From the NCBI GenBank assembly GCA_017538775.1, contig JAFYIF010000134.1, positions 1 through 5,099 of the forward strand: DNA of 5,099 nt, read 5' to 3'. The notes under the pieces are model-generated. The model was not told where the DNA came from, did not search any database, and was given only the letters and a program-made list of their open reading frames with translations. This DNA is from Oscillospiraceae bacterium. GTDB taxonomy: Bacteria; Bacillota; Clostridia; Oscillospirales; Oscillospiraceae. Numbering within the stretch: the first letter of the stretch is position 1; each line of letters opens with the position of its first letter. This document shows, piece after piece, positions 1 through 4,283 of the stretch. Made by a program: the position numbers and the translations under genes.

Positions 1-76
1 AGGCCACCACGCTCCAGCGGCGCAGCTCGCAGCGCTGCGGCAGCAGAATGTCCGCCCGGCGAAAGATGTTGCCCAT
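1..76 (-). CDS. DUF1015 family protein, N-terminal fragment (cut by window edge)
   Basis: Reading the minus strand from the ATG at 76-74 gives 25 open codons that run off the left edge. The peptide starts MGNIFRRADILLP and ends RRWSVVA. From memory, a hydrophobic-rich start with ADILLP followed by a W-S/A-V-V-A stretch matches the N-terminus of DUF1015 (COG4198) proteins, in which the next residues are usually CDQYTSQPEYW. The last visible base (T of the next codon) is compatible with that Cys. The start is supported by a purine-rich GAGAGGGGG ribosome binding site (plus-strand 85-93) 8 bases upstream, and by a good minus-strand promoter beyond it. DUF1015 proteins are about 400 residues long and of unknown biochemical role. 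Only about 6% of the gene is visible, so the family call is tentative, although a real gene start here is likely. Confidence 0.6.
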   Translation of the reverse strand, partial: MGNIFRRADILLPQRCELRRWSVVA

Positions 77-116
77 ACGCCGTGCCCCCTCTCGTCTCAG
101 TTGCATAGATGGGGAC

Positions 117-145
117 AGTATAGCAAAAAGCGGAGCAAATAGCAA
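117..145 (-). promoter_or_regulatory. Sigma-A-type promoter with extended -10, for the leftward DUF1015-like gene
   Basis: On the minus strand the -35 TTGCTA (140-145) and the -10 TATACT (117-122) are separated by exactly 17 bases. TGC stands directly before the -10, giving an extended -10 (TGn). Transcription would start near 110, leaving a leader of about 34 bases before the ATG at 76. The -10 matches the consensus at 5 of 6 positions. No operator-like repeat is visible around it. Confidence 0.7.
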
Positions 146-204
146 GGCGCGATCACCATAGAAATTCCGCCGCCGGGTTTCTCGGGCTTTGGAAAAATTG
201 ACGC

Positions 205-233
205 TTCCATTTTGCCGCAAACTGGGGTATCAT
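205..233 (+). promoter_or_regulatory. Weak candidate promoter for the cca operon
   Basis: A good -10-like hexamer TATCAT (228-233) lies about 40 bases before the cca start codon, but the hexamer 17 bases upstream (TTCCAT, 205-210) is a poor -35. A better -35 sequence, TTGACG (198-203), is 24 bases from this -10, which is too far for a standard sigma-A promoter. The operon must have a promoter in or near the 77-271 intergenic region because the neighbouring gene diverges. The exact elements are uncertain. Confidence 0.3.
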
Positions 234-257
234 GGAAGACCCGTGAATCGACTGAGC

Positions 258-263
258 AGGAGG
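258..263 (+). promoter_or_regulatory. Ribosome binding site that fixes the cca start
   Basis: A perfect AGGAGG lies 8 bases before the ATG at 272. An in-frame TTG at 212 would add 20 residues but has no ribosome binding site. The added residues also precede the point where the conserved nucleotidyltransferase domain normally begins. The ATG is therefore the start. Confidence 0.85.
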
Positions 264-271
264 CGCAAAAG

Positions 272-1615
272 ATGTACGAGCTGCCCGCACCCGTGACCCT
301 GGCCCTGGACCGGCTCCAGGAGGCCGGATACGAGGCCTGTCTGGTGGGCGGCTGCGTCCGCGACCTGCTGCGGGGGCAGCGCCCCCAGGACTACGACCTC
401 ACCACCTCCGCCCGGCCGGAGCAGACCGAGGCGGTCTTCGCCGGAGCGCAGCTGGTGGAGACCGGGCTGCGCCACGGCACCGTCACGGTGCTGCTGGACG
501 GCATGGCATTGGAGATCACCACCTTCCGGGTGGACGGGAGCTATTCCGACGCCCGCCGCCCGGACGCGGTGCGCTTCACCCCCTCCCTGTGCGAGGACCT
601 GGCCCGGCGGGATTTCACCGTCAACGCCATGGCCTGGGCGCCCCGGACCGGGCTGCTTGACCCCTTCGGCGGACGGGCGGACCTGGAAGCCGGGGTCTTG
701 CGCTGCGTCGGGGACCCGGCGCGGCGCTTCACCGAGGACGCGCTGCGCATCCTCCGGGCCTTGCGCTTTTCCGCCACGCTGGACTTTTCCATCGAGGCGG
801 AGACGGGCCGGGCCCTGCGGAAGCTGGCCCCCCGGTTGGAGCTGGTCAGCGCGGAGCGGGTGTATTCTGAGTTATGTAAACTCCTCTGCGGCGTCGGGGC
901 CGGGCGGGTGGTGCTGGACTGGACGGAGGTGCTGGGCCAGGTGCTGCCGGAGCTGCTGCCCATGCGGGGCTTCGACCAGCGCAACCGCCACCACTGCTAC
1001 GACGTGCTGACCCACACGGCGCGGGTGCTGGACGCTGTGCCCCCGGTGCCGGAGCTGCGCTGGGCGGCGCTGCTGCACGACCTGGGCAAGCCTGGGGCCT
1101 TCACGCTGGACGAAAAGGGCGAGGGGCACTTCAAGGGCCACCCGGCCCTGAGCGCCGCGATGACCGAGGAGATCCTGCGCCGCCTCCGGGCCAGCCGGGC
1201 CGTCCGGGAGACCGTCACGGAGCTGGTGCTGCTCCACGACCGGCAGATCGAGCCGACGAAAGCGGCGGTGCGCCGGGTGCTGAGCCGCCATGGGGCGGAG
1301 TTTTTCACCCGGCTGATGCAGCTGAAACGGGCGGACAATCTGGCCCAGGCCCCGGCCTACCGGGACCGGCAACAGCTCTATGACCGCATCGAGGCCCTGG
1401 CCCGGGACATCCTCTCGGAGAAGCCCTGCCTGAACCTGCGGGAGCTGGCGGTGGACGGGCACGATCTGAAGGCCCTGGGCATCCCCCCGGGACCGGCCAT
1501 GGGGGACATCCTCCGGCGGCTGCTGGAGGCCGTGCTGGACGGAGCGCTGCCCAACGAGCGGGCGGCGCTGCTGGAGGCCGTGAAAAAAGAACACAACACC
1601 GCCGCCCCCGGCTGA
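272..1615 (+). CDS. cca: CCA tRNA nucleotidyltransferase (class II, with HD domain)
   Basis: The 447-residue product adds or repairs the 3'-terminal CCA of tRNAs using CTP and ATP, without a nucleic acid template. Visible motifs are LVGGCVRD (24-31), the metal-binding D40-Y-D42, the flexible-loop region DGSYSDARRPD (88-98), RRDFTVNAMAW (112-122), DPFGG (130-134), the EDxxR nucleotide-selecting motif (E155, D156, R159), RALRF (162-166) and ERVYSE (195-200). An HD phosphohydrolase-type region follows, with HH 240-241, H269-D270, H322-D323 and D355. Length and order fit the clostridial CCA enzymes. The flexible loop argues against a CC-only enzyme. An A-adding enzyme cannot be excluded by eye, because some bacteria split the job between two related proteins. 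It is the first gene of the apparent rightward operon and is followed after 37 bases by the TPR gene. The HD domain may give phosphatase or phosphodiesterase activity, as in E. coli CCA, but that is inference. Confidence 0.95.
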   Translation: MYELPAPVTLALDRLQEAGYEACLVGGCVRDLLRGQRPQDYDLTTSARPEQTEAVFAGAQLVETGLRHGTVTVLLDGMALEITTFRVDGSYSDARRPDAVRFTPSLCEDLARRDFTVNAMAWAPRTGLLDPFGGRADLEAGVLRCVGDPARRFTEDALRILRALRFSATLDFSIEAETGRALRKLAPRLELVSAERVYSELCKLLCGVGAGRVVLDWTEVLGQVLPELLPMRGFDQRNRHHCYDVLTHTARVLDAVPPVPELRWAALLHDLGKPGAFTLDEKGEGHFKGHPALSAAMTEEILRRLRASRAVRETVTELVLLHDRQIEPTKAAVRRVLSRHGAEFFTRLMQLKRADNLAQAPAYRDRQQLYDRIEALARDILSEKPCLNLRELAVDGHDLKALGIPPGPAMGDILRRLLEAVLDGALPNERAALLEAVKKEHNTAAPG

Positions 1616-1631
1616 ACGGGCGGCGCCGGGG
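1600..1631 (+). other. GC-rich stem-loop over the cca stop codon, no U-tract
   Basis: CGCCGCCC (1600-1607) pairs perfectly with GGGCGGCG (1618-1625) around a 10-base loop that contains part of the cca stop. An alternative 7-bp stem pairs CCCCGGC (1606-1612) with GCCGGGG (1625-1631). The two stems share bases, so they exclude each other. The following bases are AAAGAATCG, so this is not a classic intrinsic terminator. It could trim or stabilise the transcript between cca and the TPR gene, or simply reflect high GC content. Confidence 0.4.
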
Positions 1632-1652
1632 AAAGAATCGTTGGAGGTATCC

Positions 1653-2489
1653 ATGTCATACGAAGCCATCGGACCGGAGGACTACGCCGAGCCGAACTGT
1701 CTGCTCTGCGGGGAGCCCTTCGGGGAGCCGGAGCGCTTCCGGCCCGTGCCCATGGACCGGGTGTGCCAGCGCCTGGACGAGCTGGAGGGGCGGCGGGACT
1801 ACGCCGGGGCGGAGCGGCAGCTGCGCTACTGGCTGGAGGAGGCCCGGCAGGGCCGGGATCGGCGGGGGGAGTTCTCCCTGCAAAATGAGCGGATGGGCTT
1901 TTACCGGAAGCAGGGCCGCCGGGCGGAGGCCTTCCGCTGCGCAAACGAGGCCCTGGCCCTCATCCCGGAACTGGGCATCGGGGACAGCGTGGCCGCCGGG
2001 ACTTGTTATGTCAACTGCGCCACGGTCTGTGACGCCTTCGGAGAGCCGGAGCGGGCGCTGCCCTACTTTGCACAGGCCCGGGACATCTATGAAAAGCGCC
2101 TGTCCCCCACGGACCCATTGCTGGGGGGCCTGTACAACAATATGGCCCAGGCCCTGGCGCAGCTGGGGCGCTATGAAGAAGCGATGGGCCTGTTTTCTCA
2201 GGCGTTAACAATCATGGCAACCAAGCCGGGCGGGGAGCCGGAACAGGCCGTCACCTGGCTGAACATGGCCGACACGGTCTGCGCCCGGGACGGCGCGGAG
2301 GCGGGCGAGGCGGAGATCCAGAACTGTCTGGAACGGGCCGCCGCGCTGCTGGACGCGCCCGGACCGGCCCGGGACGGCTATTACGCCTTTGTCTGCGAGA
2401 AGTGCGCGCCGGGCTTTGACTATTACGGCTGGTTTGCCTATGCCTCGGAGCTGAAAGCGCGTGCGGAGGCCATCTATGCAGGGGCTTGA
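1653..2489 (+). CDS. Tetratricopeptide-repeat protein with a CxxC motif near each end
   Basis: The product has 278 residues and no signal peptide or membrane segment, so it is probably a cytoplasmic scaffold or partner protein. The middle is helical with TPR-like units at roughly 72-104, 113-147 and 156-190 (the clearest is LYNNMAQALAQLGRYEEA, 160-177), and a weaker one at 198-232. TPR solenoids bind proteins or peptides. Outside them lie NCLLC (C16, C19) near the N-terminus and FVCEKC (C248, C251) near the C-terminus, which could form a shared metal site. The ATG at 1653 is preceded by GGAGGT with a rather short spacing of 4 bases. A TTG at 1641 overlaps that site and is unlikely to be used. 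The gene overlaps the following DUF4037 gene by 14 bases, which points to translational coupling and a joint function. I recall similar TPR proteins beside DUF4037 genes in Firmicutes. The specific function is unknown. Confidence 0.85.
   Translation: MSYEAIGPEDYAEPNCLLCGEPFGEPERFRPVPMDRVCQRLDELEGRRDYAGAERQLRYWLEEARQGRDRRGEFSLQNERMGFYRKQGRRAEAFRCANEALALIPELGIGDSVAAGTCYVNCATVCDAFGEPERALPYFAQARDIYEKRLSPTDPLLGGLYNNMAQALAQLGRYEEAMGLFSQALTIMATKPGGEPEQAVTWLNMADTVCARDGAEAGEAEIQNCLERAAALLDAPGPARDGYYAFVCEKCAPGFDYYGWFAYASELKARAEAIYAGA
2464..2469 (+). promoter_or_regulatory. Ribosome binding site of the DUF4037 gene, inside the TPR gene
   Basis: CGGAGG lies within the last codons of the TPR gene, 6 bases before the ATG at 2476. 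This sets the start there rather than at the in-frame GTG at 2461, which overlaps this region and has no comparable site. Ribosomes finishing the upstream gene would pass directly over it. Confidence 0.75.
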
Positions 2490-3417
2490 GCTCGCAAGGC
2501 GCTTTTTTGAAGACTGCGGGCGGCCCATGCTGGAGGCCCAATTCCCCGCCCTGCTGCCGCAGCTGGCGGCGGGGCTGCTGGGGGCCGGGTCGGAGTGCTT
2601 CGGCTATGACGACGCGGTGAGCCGGGACCACGACTTTGAGCCGGGCTTCTGCCTGTTCCTGCCGGGGGAGGAGGTCCTCGACCGGCGGACGGCCTTTGCG
2701 CTGGAGCGGGCTTACGCGAAGCTGCCGAAGGAGTATCTCGGCCTGCGCCGGGGCGGACTGGCTCCGGTGGGCGGGCCGCGGCACGGGGTCTTCCGCACGG
2801 CGGAGTTTTTCGCGGAGCGTGTCGGCGCGCCGGACGGCGTGCTGGATCTGGAGGGCTGGCTGCGGGCCCCGGAGCAGGGGCTGGCGGAGGCCGTCAACGG
2901 GGCGGTCTTTTTTGACGGCCCGGGGGAGCTGACGGCCATCCGGGCGCGGCTTGCGTATTACCCGGAGGACCTGCGCCGGAAAAAGCTGGCCGGGGAGCTG
3001 CTGCTGATGGGCCAGAGCGGGCAGTACAACTACCGCCGCTGCTTATCCCACGGGGAGACCGGGGCGGCGCAGCTGGCGGTGGGCGAATTCGCCCGGAGCG
3101 CCATGCACGCCATCTTTCTGCTGAACCGACGCTATCAGCCCTTTTACAAGTGGAGCTTCCGCGCCATGCGGGACTTGCCCCTGCTGTCCGCCGAGGCCGA
3201 CAGCCTGGAATATTTGCTCTCCACCGACAACCGCCCGGAGAACGCCGAGGAAAAGGTCTACGCCATGGAGGACCTGGCCGCCCGGCTCATCGGACTGTTG
3301 CAGGCGCAGGGCCTGAGCCGCGCCGTCTGCGGGGATCTGGAAAAACACGCCTACTCGGTCAACGACGGCATCGCCGACCCGAGGCTGCGGACCATGCACG
3401 TCCTCAGCGCGGTATGA
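2476..3417 (+). CDS. DUF4037 domain protein, probable nucleotidyltransferase-fold protein
   Basis: The product has 313 residues and is predicted to be cytoplasmic. The N-terminal part carries GAGSECFGYDDAVSRDHDF (36-54): G38-S39, 11 residues, then D51-H-D53, followed by a hydrophobic strand FCLFL (58-62). This fits the hG[GS]x(9-13)DhD pattern of the DNA polymerase beta-like nucleotidyltransferase fold. D147 in VFFDGPG may be the third acidic residue. The C-terminal helical part, with SGQYNYRRCL (181-190), the Q-L-A-x-G-E-F region (199-205) and FLLNRRYQPFYKW (214-226), is what I recognise as the DUF4037 domain. Known family members have no established reaction. The arrangement (NTase core plus helical bundle) resembles kanamycin nucleotidyltransferase-like enzymes in outline only. 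It starts inside the TPR gene, and its TGA (3415-3417) is 20 bases before nrdG. The family call is good; the enzymatic activity is inferred. Confidence 0.85.
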   Translation: MQGLELARRFFEDCGRPMLEAQFPALLPQLAAGLLGAGSECFGYDDAVSRDHDFEPGFCLFLPGEEVLDRRTAFALERAYAKLPKEYLGLRRGGLAPVGGPRHGVFRTAEFFAERVGAPDGVLDLEGWLRAPEQGLAEAVNGAVFFDGPGELTAIRARLAYYPEDLRRKKLAGELLLMGQSGQYNYRRCLSHGETGAAQLAVGEFARSAMHAIFLLNRRYQPFYKWSFRAMRDLPLLSAEADSLEYLLSTDNRPENAEEKVYAMEDLAARLIGLLQAQGLSRAVCGDLEKHAYSVNDGIADPRLRTMHVLSAV

Positions 3418-3426
3418 CAGGAAAAT

Positions 3427-3431
3427 GGGAG
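3427..3431 (+). promoter_or_regulatory. Ribosome binding site that fixes the nrdG start
   Basis: GGGAG lies 6 bases before the ATG at 3438. An in-frame ATG at 3414 overlaps the DUF4037 stop (ATGA) but has no ribosome binding site upstream. It would also add eight residues ahead of the conserved start of this family, which reads roughly M-x-I-x-G-L-Q-K. Confidence 0.7.
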
Positions 3432-3437
3432 AATGAG

Positions 3438-4127
3438 ATGGACATTCACGGTCTGCAAAAACTGACCCTGCTGGACTACCCCGGCCATGTGGCCTGTGCG
3501 CTGTTTCTGGGCGGCTGCGATCTGCGCTGCCCCTACTGCCACAACGCCGAGCTGATCGACGGGACCGCCAGGCCCCTGTTCACGGACGCGGAGGTGCTGG
3601 ACTTCCTGCGCAAACGGCGGGGGCTGCTGGACGGCGTGGCCATCACCGGCGGGGAGCCGCTGCTGCGGGACCTGGCCCCGCTGCTGACGGAGATCCGCGC
3701 CCTGGGCTATCCGGTGAAGCTGGACACCAACGGCACCCACCCGCAGCGGCTCCGGGCGCTGCTGGAGGCCGGGCTGCTGGACTATGTGGCCATGGACGTG
3801 AAGAACGCCCCGGCCCGCTACGCCGAAACCGTGGGCCTGCCCGCCTTTGACCTGGGGCCGGTCCGGGACTCTGTCGCCCTGCTGCGGGAGCTGGCCCCGG
3901 ACTATGAGTTCCGCACCACCGCCGTGGCGGAGCTGCACGACGACAACAGCTTCCCCGCCATCGGGGAGCTGATCGCCGGGGCGCGGCGCTGGTTTCTCCA
4001 GCCCTTCACCGACCGGGACAGCGTGCCCTTTTCCGGCCTCCACGCCCCGGGGCGGGCGGAGCTGGAGCGCTGGCTGGGCCTTGTGCGGCCCTTCGTGCAG
4101 GAGGCGGCGCTGCGGGGCCTGGACTGA
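3438..4127 (+). CDS. nrdG: Anaerobic ribonucleoside-triphosphate reductase activating protein (radical SAM)
   Basis: The 229-residue protein is a radical SAM enzyme. It uses a 4Fe-4S cluster and S-adenosylmethionine to generate the glycyl radical on NrdD. The start MDIHGLQKLTLLDYPG (1-16) is typical of the longer activase subgroup (TIGR02495-like, around 230 residues, against about 155 for E. coli NrdG). The cluster motif is C27-DLR-C31-PY-C34 (CxxxCxxC), followed by ITGGEPLL (69-76), the SAM-binding GGE segment, and by KLDTNGTHP and YVAMDVKN strands of the barrel. The neighbouring nrdD downstream makes the partner clear. Unusually for the textbook order it lies upstream of nrdD and is separated from it by a promoter and operators, so it is probably transcribed mainly with cca, the TPR gene and the DUF4037 gene. 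Other glycyl radical activases share the motifs, but the context and N-terminus favour NrdG. Confidence 0.92.
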   Translation: MDIHGLQKLTLLDYPGHVACALFLGGCDLRCPYCHNAELIDGTARPLFTDAEVLDFLRKRRGLLDGVAITGGEPLLRDLAPLLTEIRALGYPVKLDTNGTHPQRLRALLEAGLLDYVAMDVKNAPARYAETVGLPAFDLGPVRDSVALLRELAPDYEFRTTAVAELHDDNSFPAIGELIAGARRWFLQPFTDRDSVPFSGLHAPGRAELERWLGLVRPFVQEAALRGLD

Positions 4128-4145
4128 TCGTTAAAACATTGTCAC

Positions 4146-4161
4146 CCCCTAGATATTGACA
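4146..4161 (+). promoter_or_regulatory. NrdR box 1 (over the -35 of nrdD)
   Basis: Compared with the published NrdR-box consensus acaCwAtATaTwGtgt, the sequence CCCCTAGATATTGACA matches 9 of the 10 core positions (CwAtATaTwG). The outer right flank differs because it doubles as the TTGACA -35 element. NrdR is an ATP-cone, zinc-ribbon repressor that blocks ribonucleotide reductase genes when dATP is plentiful. The box starts 32 bp before the second one. Confidence 0.75.
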
Positions 4162-4184
4162 GCGCTGCCGCGCTGTGGTACATT
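4156..4184 (+). promoter_or_regulatory. Sigma-A promoter of nrdD
   Basis: A perfect -35 TTGACA (4156-4161), a 17-base spacer and the -10 TACATT (4179-4184, 4 of 6 matches) are present. TGG directly before the -10 gives an extended -10 (TGn) that could compensate for its weakness. Transcription should begin near 4191. The -35 lies inside NrdR box 1, and the -10 plus start site lie inside NrdR box 2, so a bound repressor would exclude RNA polymerase. Confidence 0.8.
4160..4175 (+). repeat. Perfect 6-bp inverted repeat in the promoter spacer
   Basis: CAGCGC (4160-4165) and GCGCTG (4170-4175) flank TGCC. The repeat occupies the region between the two NrdR boxes and most of the -35/-10 spacer. 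No T-run follows, so it is not an intrinsic terminator for nrdG. It may be chance in GC-rich DNA or an extra protein site. Confidence 0.5.
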
Positions 4185-4193
4185 ACCTTGTGT
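4178..4193 (+). promoter_or_regulatory. NrdR box 2 (over the -10 and start site of nrdD)
   Basis: GTACATTACCTTGTGT matches the consensus acaCwAtATaTwGtgt at 11 of 16 positions, including C and W at the left of the core and an uninterrupted right half TwGtgt. It is weaker in the core centre than box 1. The linker between the boxes is 16 bp, giving a 32-bp start-to-start distance (about three helical turns), as known for paired NrdR boxes. Confidence 0.7.
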
Positions 4194-4283
4194 TCGCGGC
4201 AAGTGCAGCAAGCGACTTTTTCTCGCGTCCCCGGCTTGACGCCGCAGGGGACAGCATCGAACGATATACGCAGGAGGTCCGCC
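4191..4283 (+). other. nrdD 5' leader with hairpin potential
   Basis: The predicted leader is about 93 bases long. GTCCCC (4227-4232) pairs with GGGGAC (4247-4252), extended by GGC/GCC (4233-4235 with 4241-4243) around a TTGAC loop. GCGA (4212-4215) can pair with TCGC (4223-4226) across a T-rich loop. GTTCG (4192-4196) can pair with CGAAC (4258-4262), closing a three-way shape. A competing pairing is GCGGC (4196-4200) with GCCGC (4241-4245). It matches no riboswitch class I can recognise. The AGGAGG at 4272-4277 lies outside these stems. Confidence 0.4.

Noticed and set aside
198..203. TTGACG as the -35 of the cca promoter
   Set aside because: The nearest good -10 (TATCAT at 228) is 24 bases away, and no -10-like hexamer lies at 16-18 bases.
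212..271. TTG-initiated 20-residue N-terminal extension of cca
   Set aside because: It has no ribosome binding site, while the ATG at 272 has a perfect AGGAGG at 8 bases; the conserved domain starts after the ATG.
861..890. AT-richer patch with rare codons (TTA, TGT, AAA) and a 5-bp inverted repeat inside cca
   Set aside because: It encodes the conserved ERVYSELCKLL region in frame, and the patch is too short to suggest transfer or a regulatory site.
872..1669. Long open frame on the minus strand opposite cca
   Set aside because: Its low-complexity Q/P/R/G-rich product, the lack of a ribosome binding site and the full overlap with a well-supported gene mark it as a by-product of GC-rich codons.
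3414..3437. ATG overlapping the DUF4037 stop (ATGA) as the nrdG start
   Set aside because: It has no ribosome binding site and precedes the conserved family start; the ATG at 3438 has GGGAG at 6 bases.
3351..4043. Long minus-strand open frame opposite nrdG
   Set aside because: It shows no recognisable motif and is Q/G/V-rich as expected from the reverse complement of GC-rich coding DNA; nrdG has clear catalytic motifs on the other strand.
4128..4145. Possible terminator after nrdG
   Set aside because: There is no hairpin followed by a T-run; the nearest palindrome (4160-4175) lies in the nrdD promoter and lacks a U-tract.
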